Source of the DNA: a virus
Reading direction: 5' to 3' (one strand)
DNA: 64,000 nt
IMG/VR virus record: IMGVR_UViG_3300006854_000001
Location: 62,001-126,000 of that record
The translations under genes were made by a program, and so were the position numbers. The notes beneath the pieces were generated by a model. That model saw only the letters and a list, made by a program, of their open reading frames with translations, did not search any database and had not been told where the DNA came from. Of this stretch, positions 8,633-16,465 are shown piece after piece (the first letter of the stretch is position 1; each line of letters begins with the position of its first letter).

Positions 8633-9232
8633 TCATTCGGCGGGCAGCGTCGCCAAGATCTTCCGTACCGTCGCCGCTTGGTAGGCGACCTTCTTCGGCG
8701 AGAGCCCCATTGTGCAGCTGCCGGAGAAGCCCGCGATGGCAGCCTGGATCTCATCCCCCCCGAACGCCTGCTTGCACATCGAGCGCGAGCCCGCGAGGAG
8801 TTTCGCCGCGTGCCAGGCCGCAAGCTCGGTGGCCTCCGGTGTGGAAGCGTGCATCGCGTCCCAGTCGGCCTGTGGGAAGACCGACAGCTTCCACTGTTGC
8901 CAGGGGCCATGCGCGCGGGCGACGCCGAAGCGGTCCGAGTCGCAGCGGGCGCCAACCGGACCCTGATCGCAATGGCCCTCGTGCACGTACTGCGCGAAGT
9001 CCGACTCGAAGTGGCCCTTGCCGAGCAGGAGAGCTGCCAGCATGCGGCGGTCGCTGAAGATCGGTCGACACTGCTCGACGGGAAGACCCGTGCAAGCCGC
9101 GCGCTTGGTGACGCTGTTGATCGATTGCGCGACGACGTGCATGCGCGCGGCGCGCTCGGCCTTCGTCTCGGTGTCCGTCTTGTGCGGAGTCATTCGCATC
9201 AGCTGATCGAAGATCGCGGTAAGTAAATCCAT
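8633..9232 (-). CDS. Putative lysozyme or lytic-transglycosylase-like protein
   Basis: 199 residues. The segment RMLAALLLGKGHFESDFAQY (catalytic-Glu-like E75 in GHFES) followed by RCDSDRFGVARAHGPWQQW matches the E-S...G-x-W-Q layout of lysozyme-like transglycosylases. A long helical C-terminal part ends near YQAATVRKILATLPAE. Family assignment is by pattern only. A small membrane protein gene lies two genes upstream, which would fit a lysis cassette or a virion-associated entry enzyme. Confidence 0.55.
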   Translation of the reverse strand: MDLLTAIFDQLMRMTPHKTDTETKAERAARMHVVAQSINSVTKRAACTGLPVEQCRPIFSDRRMLAALLLGKGHFESDFAQYVHEGHCDQGPVGARCDSDRFGVARAHGPWQQWKLSVFPQADWDAMHASTPEATELAAWHAAKLLAGSRSMCKQAFGGDEIQAAIAGFSGSCTMGLSPKKVAYQAATVRKILATLPAE

Positions 9233-9243
9233 GGGGAGCGTTT

Positions 9244-9531
9244 CTAGCGGCGAGTGGTGGGGGAGTCAAACCGCTTCCTTCCCCAGAACAACAGCAAACG
9301 GTCCGCTCGACCTTCGATCCCTTCGAAGCGCGGCGCCTTCGGTGACAGGTGCGAGCATTCTTTGCACAGGTAGTGTCCGTCGGACAGGCAATCGCCTCGA
9401 CCGTCATAGCCCCTCCCGTCGAAGAGCTCGCACGGGTACTCCGGATCGCGCACGCCCGGTGCGCCAAAGCGCGGGGGTGAGCTATTCACGAAGCGGACGA
9501 GATCTTCCCACTGCTTGAGCGCTTCGGTCAT
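9244..9531 (-). CDS. Small cysteine-containing protein
   Basis: 95 residues from ATG 9531, overlapping the upstream small membrane protein by 4 nt. Contains YPCELFD, GDCLSDGHYLCKECSHL, i.e. a C-x8-C-x2-C-like cluster that could bind one zinc. No function assigned. Confidence 0.6.
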   Translation of the reverse strand: MTEALKQWEDLVRFVNSSPPRFGAPGVRDPEYPCELFDGRGYDGRGDCLSDGHYLCKECSHLSPKAPRFEGIEGRADRLLLFWGRKRFDSPTTRR

Positions 9532-9674
9532 TGTCTCGGCCCCCAATCTTTCGACCTTCTCCCGAACACCAGAAACGCGACGAGCAGCACCACGATGATC
9601 ACGCCATCGATCCCGTTGAACGCTACATCGATCGCGCGGCTTCCCGTCGGGACGCGATCGGTGAGGGGATTCAT
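9528..9674 (-). CDS. 48-residue single-span membrane protein
   Basis: ATG 9674, stop 9528. About 22 polar residues, one membrane helix (GVIIVVLLVAFLVFG), then a basic tail RRSKDW. It overlaps its upstream and downstream genes by 4 nt each, the normal spacing in this genome, which supports that it is real. Location two genes before the lysozyme-like gene makes a holin-type role possible, but sequence alone cannot show this. Confidence 0.6.
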   Translation of the reverse strand: MNPLTDRVPTGSRAIDVAFNGIDGVIIVVLLVAFLVFGRRSKDWGPRQ

Positions 9675-9943
9675 GGGAGTACCGTGGGGACGGCGCGGAA
9701 GAGCACCTCCTGCTCGGCGTACACCTCAAACTCGAGCAGCGCGCCATCCGGCGTGCGCACGCGCACAGAAGTCGCCCTTGGGTAGTCGCTATCCGCCCAG
9801 TTCCTTTCCACGAACGACTGCACGGCCCCTCGAAGAAAAATGTTCTCAGCTTTCAGGTGGTCTTCATAGCTCTCGACCTCGATCTCTCGCGCGTCCTCTT
9901 CTTCTTCGTTCCAGCGATCCCAGATCTTGACGGTGAATTTCAT
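9671..9943 (-). CDS. Unknown acidic protein
   Basis: 90 residues, strongly acidic N-terminal third (WNEEEEDAREIEVESYEDH) and a beta-prone C-terminal part (VRVRTPDGALLEFEVYAEQE). Overlaps the neighbouring genes by 4 nt. No family recognised. Confidence 0.6.
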   Translation of the reverse strand: MKFTVKIWDRWNEEEEDAREIEVESYEDHLKAENIFLRGAVQSFVERNWADSDYPRATSVRVRTPDGALLEFEVYAEQEVLFRAVPTVLP

Positions 9944-10299
9944 GTAGTAAGATCTTTCTCGGTTTGGTCGATCCGGTCGATGAGCTCCAGCAAATCCTCT
10001 CGCCGGAGTTCCAAAAATACCGTGAGCCCCATGAACACTCTCAACGCCCCATCGCGGCTCATCAGGAGGGTCCCCGCTTCATCCCCTGAGAATATCCCGA
10101 AGAAAGAGTCGAGGATGAATGGCTCACACCCATCGGTAGCACCACGATCGATCTGGTAGGTGTTCAGGCGCAATGAGCCTCCGGCCTCAAGCGCATCGGC
10201 ATGTCGCTGTGCCGCAACCGCAGCCGTGAAGAGCCCCAGCTTCCGATAAAAGACCTCGTGGGCTCGACTCATCTCAATCGCTACCGCGCGATCAGTCAT
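9940..10299 (-). CDS. Unknown soluble protein
   Basis: 119 residues from ATG 10299 (MTDRAVAIEMSRAHEVFY); a start at 10317 would add six residues and neither has a clear ribosome site. Ends in a charged helix, ELRREDLLELIDRIDQTEKD. No family recognised. It is separated from the next upstream gene by 72 nt, the longest gap in this part of the operon. Confidence 0.6.
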   Translation of the reverse strand: MTDRAVAIEMSRAHEVFYRKLGLFTAAVAAQRHADALEAGGSLRLNTYQIDRGATDGCEPFILDSFFGIFSGDEAGTLLMSRDGALRVFMGLTVFLELRREDLLELIDRIDQTEKDLTT

Positions 10300-10371
10300 G
10301 GCCAGACCTAATCGCATTCAGTGTACCGAAACGTTGCCAACATGTCTCGCTCTCCTCGTCGAATGGGCACG

Positions 10372-10803
10372 CTAAAGCGTGACCGGGAATTGTTCGATCT
10401 GCACTGGGATGCCGCGCTCAGCGCGCAGCTTGGTCACGAGATCGATCGTGCGTCCCGTGCCGGTGCTCCCCGTCGGGAACGCAATGAATGCTAGCCGATA
10501 CCCCGCCCCCTCGAACGCAAACAGCACCTTCGCGCAGAGGCGATTCCGGATGGGGCCGGCTGGTTTTTTCAGCCGCTCCCAATCTGCGGGGAATCCGTAG
10601 TGCCGAAAGCCGAGCCGCTCCGCCGCCGCCACCGCGAGCTTGTCGAAGCCGATCGATCCGTTTCGACCCTCCCCATCGCCGTGAATGAAGACGCCGCCCC
10701 GTGGCTCGGCGTACTTCTCGAGCGCAGCCTTGATGAGCGGGTAGTGCTCGCGACGGAGATCGCGCGAGCCGGAACCGAAAACGCACCAGGGCTCCGCCTC
10801 CAT
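10372..10803 (-). CDS. SLOG-domain protein (DUF2493-like)
   Basis: 143 residues. Rossmannoid SLOG pattern: WCVFGSGSRD at the start, FIHGDGEGRNGSIGFDKLA, then FPADWERLKKPAGPIRN and a Thr/Gly strand GSTGTGRT. The family binds nucleotides or nucleotide-derived ligands and is common in phages. ATG 10803 overlaps the stop of the upstream gene (TGATG). Role in this virus unknown; nucleotide or NAD-type signal binding is possible. Confidence 0.8.
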   Translation of the reverse strand: MEAEPWCVFGSGSRDLRREHYPLIKAALEKYAEPRGGVFIHGDGEGRNGSIGFDKLAVAAAERLGFRHYGFPADWERLKKPAGPIRNRLCAKVLFAFEGAGYRLAFIAFPTGSTGTGRTIDLVTKLRAERGIPVQIEQFPVTL

Positions 10804-11309
10804 CACCCGCCCCCACTGGTGGCTTTGCGGGCGCGCGCTTCGGCTAAGAGAATGTCCTCGACCAGCGTGTTCAGCGACAGCTCACAGCGACTGAGGCTGC
10901 GCTTGGTTTTATCGTCGTAGCTGGCCAGCGAGCGGGCGACGGCTCGTGACACGTCGGCCTGTTGCTGCTCCAGCTCGGAAATTCTTGCATTGGCATCATG
11001 CAGCTCGCGAGCCAGCGACATGATCGCCTCGTCCTTTCCGTCGACTCGCAGGTTTTCGATGTGCTGGCGGGCCTCGCGTGGGTTGGCGATGTTCTGCGGA
11101 CGGAAGGCGGCGCGCATCATCGATAACTGAGATTCTAACTCGGCGAGGCGGGCGCGGAGCTTGGTAATGGTCAGCTCGTAGCATTGGCGAGCCTGATCAT
11201 GCACTGGCACGTACTCGCGCGAACAGTCGACCGCGTCGAAGCGCTCCCAATCGTCGATGGCGCGGCTGCTTTGCAGTGTGCGCCCACAATCCGGACAAGC
11301 CTCAGCCAT
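10803..11309 (-). CDS. Zinc-ribbon plus coiled-coil protein
   Basis: 168 residues. Starts MAEACPDCGRTLQS (one cysteine knuckle; a second CSREY is further on) followed by heptad-rich helices, ITKLRARLAELESQLSMM and ELHDANARISELEQQQADV. Likely an oligomer. No family recognised. Confidence 0.65.
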   Translation of the reverse strand: MAEACPDCGRTLQSSRAIDDWERFDAVDCSREYVPVHDQARQCYELTITKLRARLAELESQLSMMRAAFRPQNIANPREARQHIENLRVDGKDEAIMSLARELHDANARISELEQQQADVSRAVARSLASYDDKTKRSLSRCELSLNTLVEDILLAEARARKATSGGG

Positions 11310-12049
11310 CACCCCTCCTTCGCTTGCAGGCGTCGCTCGAGTTCGGAGAGCGCATCGCGCCAGTACGTCTCGCCCGCCGCTGTAACCTCGAACCTGTAAG
11401 CTTTCAGTTGCGCCAATAGATACGCCGTCGACGGCTTCAGCTCGGGGCTCTCCACCGGAATCGTGGCCACGATACGCGCCCTTTCACCAGTTGCTGGATT
11501 CGCAGCAACATAGGTGTCGGCTTGAAGCAGGATGCAGCGTGACTTTTTCTGCGGTTCGGCTTGTGGAGCGGGCCAATTCGCCAAGTACTCGCGCGCCTCG
11601 TCTTTGGCGCGCTGCAATTCTTCCCAGCCGTGCCCATCGTAGTCGTGCGTCGTCAGTCGTTCGTGAGCGAAGTCAGCGAGGCATTCCAGGCAATCGCGCA
11701 GTGGCCACGGCTTCGTTGAGCCGAACGCGACCTCGGCAGACGTTGGGCGCAGTTGGGCTTGTGGCTCGGGCAGCCTGACCCACTGGTCGCCACTTCGTTG
11801 GTAGCCGTCGACAATGGCCCCATCTGGCGCGTCCAAGCGATCATCCGTAACTGGAAAGCGGTAAGGGCGAGGCTCGGGACTGGGCGGGGTTGAGGCGGCG
11901 CGACCCAAATTGAACATTGCGACGCAAGCCGCGCGAATCATCGACAAAGTCGGGCGATAACTTAACGAGGGATTCCACTTTAGGTATTGTCTCGCAGCAG
12001 AATCAGCGTCCAGCTCCCTCGCGGCCTCCTCACGGTCTGCGGCGGTCAC
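11309..12049 (-). CDS. Unknown 246-residue protein
   Basis: GTG start at 12049 overlapping the upstream stop. N-terminal helix, a middle part with DCLECLADFAHERL and a C-terminal YLLAQLKAYRFEVTAAGETY...ELERRLQAK helix. Composition resembles phage ead/Ea22-like accessory proteins, which are modular and of unknown role. Not identified further. Confidence 0.6.
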   Translation of the reverse strand: MTAADREEAARELDADSAARQYLKWNPSLSYRPTLSMIRAACVAMFNLGRAASTPPSPEPRPYRFPVTDDRLDAPDGAIVDGYQRSGDQWVRLPEPQAQLRPTSAEVAFGSTKPWPLRDCLECLADFAHERLTTHDYDGHGWEELQRAKDEAREYLANWPAPQAEPQKKSRCILLQADTYVAANPATGERARIVATIPVESPELKPSTAYLLAQLKAYRFEVTAAGETYWRDALSELERRLQAKEG

Positions 12050-13011
12050 GGCTCGCTCCCCGTAGCCGGCGCCATTGCGTCAGCTTGTTTCGCGTGTGGG
12101 TCGCTCTTGGCTATGGCGTCCAGCACCGCGCACAGATCCGGCAGCGAGTACATGCCTCCGCCAAATCTGAAATTACTCCACGCGTTCGACACGGCACAGT
12201 GAAGCTGCGTACACGCTCGTCGCTCGGCCTCTAGCTCCTCCCGCAGTCGGGCAATCTCCGAGTCTCGGATGGAGAGCTGGTCGCGACACTCAGTGAGCCG
12301 ATCAACATCTAGCTTCCACGCGCGAATCTCGCGCCTGCCTTGTTCCTCCAGCTTGCTCACCTTGGAGCGCAGCTCGTCGCGCTCTTTGATGAGTTCCGCT
12401 CGGGCGCTCGCGTGCTCCTGAGCTTCTTTGGAGACTGCGTTCAGCTCCGTGGTCAAGTGAAACAGTCGCATGTACCGCTCGCTTGCCGACGGGGTGGGCG
12501 CGGGCTCGACGCGGCGGACGGCGGTTACGCGCCAGCATTCCCCGGCAAGCCAAACGGACCATGTCTCGTCGCGTGGAGCTTCCTTGGTGCGGACAACGAA
12601 GCGTTGGCCAACCGCTCGCAATGGGCTCTTCTGGTACAGCGTCTCCATCACCTCATACTCCCCCGGCTCCAGCGTCACGCCCTCGGCGGCGCAGATGATG
12701 CCGGGTTCGTTGATGGCGGTTGCTGGTTGTATAAGCGTTCTATCAACGTCAGCTGGCGCAGCCCGCTCCTGCGCTTCAAACCACTCCTTTGGTCTGACAC
12801 CACAAGCCCAGCATGGCTGATGGGACTCACGCTCTTCCGTGGAAAAGGACGACTCTGCATGCGACTGGCGCGACGCGTCCAGATCGCCCCGGATCTGGTC
12901 ACAGACGCCCATGATATAGCCCTGGCAAAAGAACCGGTGCGCGTCCAGCGAGTGGGGCGGGACTGGGAACGCTAGCTTGAACGCCGCCTCAGCTTTTTCT
13001 CTCAACGACAT
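12046..13011 (-). CDS. Modular phage accessory protein with coiled coil
   Basis: 321 residues. Contains HQPCWACGVRPKEWF (zinc-like), a beta-rich middle (TLEPGEYEVMETLYQ) and a long coiled coil at about 180-275 (RDELRSKVSKLEEQGRREI, EIARLREELEAERRAC). Mosaic small-domain proteins like this are typical of early phage operons. No specific function. Confidence 0.62.
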   Translation of the reverse strand: MSLREKAEAAFKLAFPVPPHSLDAHRFFCQGYIMGVCDQIRGDLDASRQSHAESSFSTEERESHQPCWACGVRPKEWFEAQERAAPADVDRTLIQPATAINEPGIICAAEGVTLEPGEYEVMETLYQKSPLRAVGQRFVVRTKEAPRDETWSVWLAGECWRVTAVRRVEPAPTPSASERYMRLFHLTTELNAVSKEAQEHASARAELIKERDELRSKVSKLEEQGRREIRAWKLDVDRLTECRDQLSIRDSEIARLREELEAERRACTQLHCAVSNAWSNFRFGGGMYSLPDLCAVLDAIAKSDPHAKQADAMAPATGSEP

Positions 13012-13355
13012 TTGGCAAGACCCTCAATGCGCTTCGGCCGTTGCGGCACGCGGGCGCGCGCCCGCCTGTACTCTTGCCTCAAGAATCCCTGATGCTCCGG
13101 CACGACGCGCCAGGGACGCAAGCGCTCGGCGAGCTTTCCCGATCCGATGATCGTGCCGGAGCGGGGCGCGATCAGGTAGTCGCCGGCGATGGGCCAGTGG
13201 ATCTGCGCCCGGAGCGGCTCGCCGGTCATGCCGAGGTATTCGACCACCTTCTCGGCCCCCGAGAGCGCGTGGCGCAGCTTGATGTATTGCGGCACGCGGG
13301 GCGCAGCTTTCTTCAGGCGGAGCTCGAAGAGAGCTCGGTCGACGGGATCGCTCAC
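13002..13355 (-). CDS. Unknown basic protein
   Basis: 117 residues from GTG 13355, which overlaps the upstream TGA (GTGA); longer open sequence upstream is arginine-rich shadow of the neighbouring gene. The C-terminal 30 residues are very basic (RRARARVPQRPKRIEGL). Possible nucleic-acid contact; otherwise unassigned. Confidence 0.6.
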   Translation of the reverse strand: MSDPVDRALFELRLKKAAPRVPQYIKLRHALSGAEKVVEYLGMTGEPLRAQIHWPIAGDYLIAPRSGTIIGSGKLAERLRPWRVVPEHQGFLRQEYRRARARVPQRPKRIEGLAKCR

Positions 13356-13618
13356 GGCGGGAGGGCGTCCCGGTGGAGCGCGATCTTGCGCGGATAGATC
13401 ATCGCAAATATCGAAGCCGAGGACTGCGTGAGCGGTCCATTTTTCGCTCCTACCCGATACAGGACCTGGCGCCGCTTCACGTCGACGACAAAAACATGTA
13501 GCGGGTGATGCAGCTCCGGCCACGGATCCCCAGCCATTGGCTCCGATGCGTACTCCCCACCGGGGAGCGGCAACCGGAGACCGAGCGCCGCACCCACGCT
13601 CGATAGGAACGTACTCAT
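13352..13618 (-). CDS. Unknown small protein
   Basis: 88 residues, MSTFLSSVGAALGLRLPLPG start, with a beta-hairpin-like stretch HVFVVDVKRRQVLYRVGAK. Overlaps neighbours by 4 nt. No family recognised. Confidence 0.55.
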   Translation of the reverse strand: MSTFLSSVGAALGLRLPLPGGEYASEPMAGDPWPELHHPLHVFVVDVKRRQVLYRVGAKNGPLTQSSASIFAMIYPRKIALHRDALPP

Positions 13619-13860
13619 GGCTCCTCGCTCGCCATCTCGAGCACGTCATCAGGCAGCACCCAACAGCGCGAGGCGAGGTAGCCGCCCGTACGCCCCTCGA
13701 CCATCACCACGAGATCGCCGGGGCGCTCACTCGAGCCCAAGCGCCAGGCGATGCTCCTGGTATAGGTGATGTGCACGACGCCGCGGTCGTCGACCAGCGC
13801 GATCCGTATGCCGGGGGATGTGTCTTCGGTGACGCCGCCGAGCTCGACCGAGATCCTCAT
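13615..13860 (-). CDS. Unknown small beta-rich protein
   Basis: 81 residues, start MRISVELGGVTEDTSPG, with strands IRIALVDDRGVVHITYTR and DLVVMVEGRTGGYL. Overlaps the neighbours. No family recognised. Confidence 0.55.
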   Translation of the reverse strand: MRISVELGGVTEDTSPGIRIALVDDRGVVHITYTRSIAWRLGSSERPGDLVVMVEGRTGGYLASRCWVLPDDVLEMASEEP

Positions 13861-14111
13861 TTTTTCTCCATTGCCTGGGCCATGTCCTCGCCGAGCTTCT
13901 TGGCGAGGGAGACCACGAGCGTCTGAGCGTTTGAGTCGTTGACCTGGAGCGGCTGGAGCCGGCTCGTGAGCCCCATCAGCGCAAAGGCCGCGAAGGTCTC
14001 GCGCTTGTCGAGGGGCCAGGTCGACAGAGCGGTGATCTCCGCTCGGATACCATCGAGCGCTTCTAGCTCTGGGTCGGGATCGTAGTCAGGGTCTTGGGGA
14101 TCGCTCGTCAT
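13857..14111 (-). CDS. Unknown acidic helical protein, first gene of the left operon
   Basis: 84 residues. Acidic head (DPQDPDYDPDPELEALDG) and helical rest. First gene transcribed leftwards from the divergent control region; early position suggests a regulatory or host-takeover role, but nothing in the sequence proves it. Confidence 0.55.
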   Translation of the reverse strand: MTSDPQDPDYDPDPELEALDGIRAEITALSTWPLDKRETFAAFALMGLTSRLQPLQVNDSNAQTLVVSLAKKLGEDMAQAMEKK

Positions 14112-14267
14112 GTTTGGTTCCTACGGAGCGAGTCGGGGAGATCTTCCCGCCTTGCTTTTCTGTCTCGACGGCCGAAGCTAGCACTGCTATCACGGTGATG
14201 TCAACGTCGTGGCAAATGAGCTTCCCCCGGGGGAGATCGCCGGAGCCGCAGGCGTAGCACTCACCCG
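14112..14267. promoter_or_regulatory. Divergent control region between the two arms
   Basis: The only place where the two main transcription directions diverge. On the minus strand TTGACA (14204-14199) is a consensus -35; 17-18 nt further comes only a weak -10 (CTAGCT or TAGCTT). The palindrome ATCAC-G-GTGAT (14189-14199) lies between them, as an operator would. A second perfect palindrome, TCCCCCGGGGGA, is at 14223-14234 near the start of the rightward gene. No clear plus-strand promoter is visible. Confidence 0.5.
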
Positions 14268-14504
14268 ATGGCCAAGAAAACGCACATCCCCACGGCGGGC
14301 GGTCAGCGCACTTATTGCGGTCTCCGTTTTTCCGATGGCAGCATCGCGGTCATCGATCTCCGTACCGTCTCGATCGAGAGCGCCACGTGTCGTAACTGCC
14401 AGCGAAGCGACGACCGCCGCGTCGTCCAGAATCACGAGCGCGAATGCCGCGAGGCGGGCATCGATCCCTGCACTCTCCAACCCCTCCCGAAAGCCAAGCC
14501 ATGA
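14268..14504 (+). CDS. Small zinc-finger protein
   Basis: 78 residues with H-x8-C and ATCRNCQRS, the H/C-x-C-x2-C layout of small phage zinc-finger proteins (MAKKTHIPTAGGQRTYCG start). First gene of the rightward arm. DNA or RNA contact is plausible; no direct evidence. Confidence 0.65.
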   Translation: MAKKTHIPTAGGQRTYCGLRFSDGSIAVIDLRTVSIESATCRNCQRSDDRRVVQNHERECREAGIDPCTLQPLPKAKP

Positions 14505-14860
14505 CCGAATCGACCCGTCCCCCCGCCTTCAAGATCCCTTCTCCGAAGGCAACGCCCCTCTTTCTATTCTTCGGCAAGGGTGACTACGTCGTGGCGCGTA
14601 CTGCGAATGATGCTGCCAGCTTCTGGATGGATCACTTCGACGATCTCGCCGACGAGAGGGAGTTCGAGCGGCTACCGGATGGCGAGCTCATCGAGATCTA
14701 CCTCGACGCGGACGACACCGCCTGTCACCTCAGCCCGATGACGCTTGCCGATCTCGCTGCCGAGCGTGAGCGCGGGCGCACGCCCGAATTCGACACCTGG
14801 AGCGCCGCCGAGCTCGTGGAGCAGTTCGGGGTAGGGTATCTCGCATCTACGGAAGAATGA
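14501..14860 (+). CDS. Unknown protein, paralogue of the 19642-20004 product
   Basis: 119 residues from ATG 14501 (ATGA overlap). The core YVVARTANDAASFWMDHF...EFERLPDGELIEIYLD aligns with WVVARDADDAALVYAEH...EFQRVSDEQAISIRVW of the later gene. The pair defines a small acidic family of unknown role within this genome. Confidence 0.6.
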   Translation: MTESTRPPAFKIPSPKATPLFLFFGKGDYVVARTANDAASFWMDHFDDLADEREFERLPDGELIEIYLDADDTACHLSPMTLADLAAERERGRTPEFDTWSAAELVEQFGVGYLASTEE

Positions 14861-14863
14861 GTC

Positions 14864-15250
14864 ATGTGCGAAGGAGTCGACTGGGAGCCCGCTGTCACGG
14901 CCGCGGTGACGCGCAAAGCGCGCAAGGCGCATCACTGCGCTGAGTGCCGGCGCCTCATCGCCCCGGGCACGTCCTACGTCCGCTGCTCATCGCTCACGGA
15001 CGGGCACTGGGGCGACTGGGCCGCCTGCCACAAGTGCCACGCGGTGGAGCGGGCGCACGCGGCCGCCGAACATTCCATGAACGGCAACTCGAGCTACTAC
15101 GTCGGCCAGCTGCTCGAGACGGTGAGGGAGTGCATCCGAGAGGAGCCGCACTACGTGGTGGCGTTCCGGGCGGCGTGGAAGGGGCAGCCTGTGCCGAAGA
15201 AGCCCCCTCCGCCTGTTGACCGTTATCGCTACTCGACGGTGATGGGATGA
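14864..15250 (+). CDS. Zinc-ribbon protein, paralogue of 15706-16053
   Basis: 128 residues. HHCAECRRLIAPGTSY then WAACHKCHAVERAH supplies two cysteine pairs in a treble-clef-like spacing, followed by a helical domain and a proline tail (KKPPPPVDRY). The gene at 15706 repeats the same layout with different sequence. Such recurrent phage zinc proteins are of unknown function. Confidence 0.68.
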   Translation: MCEGVDWEPAVTAAVTRKARKAHHCAECRRLIAPGTSYVRCSSLTDGHWGDWAACHKCHAVERAHAAAEHSMNGNSSYYVGQLLETVRECIREEPHYVVAFRAAWKGQPVPKKPPPPVDRYRYSTVMG

Positions 15251-15489
15251 ACCACCTGCCACCGGGCGCCTCCACGCACTTCTCTCTCGAGCGCTTGCGC
15301 GAGGTGGAGGTGTTCGCGCGGGAGCGTGGGCTCTACACGTTTGTTTACTGCGGCATGACCTATGTCATGGACGGAGGGGCGACCGCGCACCGCGAGGGCG
15401 GAGAGTGGTGGGGATCGTTTGGGCACTCGTCGCGCAAGGCGACCGAGGAAGAGATCGACCTCTGGCAGGGCCTCGGGGGCCCCACATGA
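15247..15489 (+). CDS. Unknown small protein
   Basis: 80 residues, MNHLPPGASTHFSLERLREV start, one cysteine, C-terminal ATEEEIDLWQGLGG. It overlaps both neighbours by 4 nt. No family recognised. Confidence 0.55.
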   Translation: MNHLPPGASTHFSLERLREVEVFARERGLYTFVYCGMTYVMDGGATAHREGGEWWGSFGHSSRKATEEEIDLWQGLGGPT

Positions 15490-15713
15490 ACCTCACCCCC
15501 GCTCAATGGCGCCTGCTCGCTGAGCTCGCCGAGCCCAACGACAACGTCGACAACTGCTGGTTCTTTCCCCAAAAGAACCTCCGCACGCTCCGCGCCCTCG
15601 AATCCTTCGGGCTGGCGAAGGCCGGCGACTGGGACATCCGGCGCTACGGCTTTTGGATCACGTCCGAAGGACGAGACAAGCTGCGCGAACGGGAAGATCT
15701 CAGTCATGTCTGA
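15486..15713 (+). CDS. Small winged-helix-like protein
   Basis: 75 residues from ATG 15486. LTPAQWRLLAELAEPND, KNLRTLRALESFGLAKAGDW and FWITSEGRDKLRE follow the helix-helix-recognition helix-wing order of small winged-helix proteins. Possibly DNA binding; pattern-level assignment only. Confidence 0.58.
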   Translation: MNLTPAQWRLLAELAEPNDNVDNCWFFPQKNLRTLRALESFGLAKAGDWDIRRYGFWITSEGRDKLREREDLSHV

Positions 15714-16053
15714 CGACGCCACGCGCCGGCCCGGCACCGTGCACCGCCAGAAGGCGCGACGCGCTCACGACTGCGCCGAGTGCGCCGACCCCATCTCGAA
15801 GGGCCAGACGTACATCTACCTCAACACCTTCGACCGCGGCAAATGGTCGCGCTACGTGCTCTGCCTCGAGTGCGAGCGCATCCTCAACTGCCACCGCGTG
15901 GCCGAGCTTGCGATGGGCCGAGAGTTGCCCTTTGGCGCAGGCACGATGCGGCGCGAGTTGAAGGAATGGTTCGGTGCGGACACGGCGTATCAACGAGAGT
16001 TTCGGAAGGCCTGGCGCGCGAGCGCGCCGGTGAAAGAGAGCGAGCCCGCATGA
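15706..16053 (+). CDS. Zinc-ribbon protein, paralogue of 14864-15250
   Basis: 115 residues. HDCAECADPISKGQTYIYL then YVLCLECERILNCH, same order as the 14864 product (HxCAEC...GxxY...CxxC) and a similar helical C-terminus ending in FRKAWRASAPV versus FRAAWKGQPV. The duplication lies within 1 kb. Confidence 0.68.
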   Translation: MSDDATRRPGTVHRQKARRAHDCAECADPISKGQTYIYLNTFDRGKWSRYVLCLECERILNCHRVAELAMGRELPFGAGTMRRELKEWFGADTAYQREFRKAWRASAPVKESEPA

Positions 16054-16268
16054 CCCAGCCCAAACCCAACTTCTGCAAAAACCGACTCCCCGACCACACT
16101 GACTTTTACACGTGCGGCAACGTTACCCTCCCGAACAACACCTACTGCCTCGCCTGCCGACCAGAAAAACTCCCGCAAGCGCGGCAGCGTCTCCAGACCA
16201 AAGAGGCCGAATACATGGTCGCGAAGGCTGCCTACGAAGCACTCCTCGCCGAAGGCGTCCCCCGATGA
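16050..16268 (+). CDS. Small cysteine-pair protein
   Basis: 72 residues from ATG 16050. FCKNRLPDHTDFYTCGN then TYCLACRPEK gives a four-cysteine zinc site, followed by a charged helix. Overlaps both neighbours by 4 nt. Confidence 0.6.
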   Translation: MTQPKPNFCKNRLPDHTDFYTCGNVTLPNNTYCLACRPEKLPQARQRLQTKEAEYMVAKAAYEALLAEGVPR

Positions 16269-16465
16269 GCTGCGTCGGCTTTCCTGCAGAATCCGAGGGG
16301 GGCGATCTCGTCTTCTGCGGCTCCCCGACAAAACCCGGCCGGCGCTTTTGCGATCGCTGCCACCACGCGCGCGTGCTCTACCTCATCCACCGCATCGAGC
16401 AACTGCAGGCGCAAGTCACGAGCGAGATCATGGCTCTCTCGCAACTCGTGAACGAAAAACGATGA
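16265..16465 (+). CDS. Small zinc-knuckle and helix protein
   Basis: 66 residues from ATG 16265. CVGFPAES...VFCGSPTKPGRRFCDRCHH (four cysteines) and a C-terminal amphipathic helix LIHRIEQLQAQVTSEIM. Related in layout to its upstream neighbour. Function unknown. Confidence 0.6.
   Translation: MSCVGFPAESEGGDLVFCGSPTKPGRRFCDRCHHARVLYLIHRIEQLQAQVTSEIMALSQLVNEKR

Noticed and set aside
13356-13649. N-terminal extension of the 13002-13355 gene
   Set aside because: The added residues are the out-of-frame shadow of the 13352-13618 gene; the GTGA overlap at 13355 gives the regular junction.
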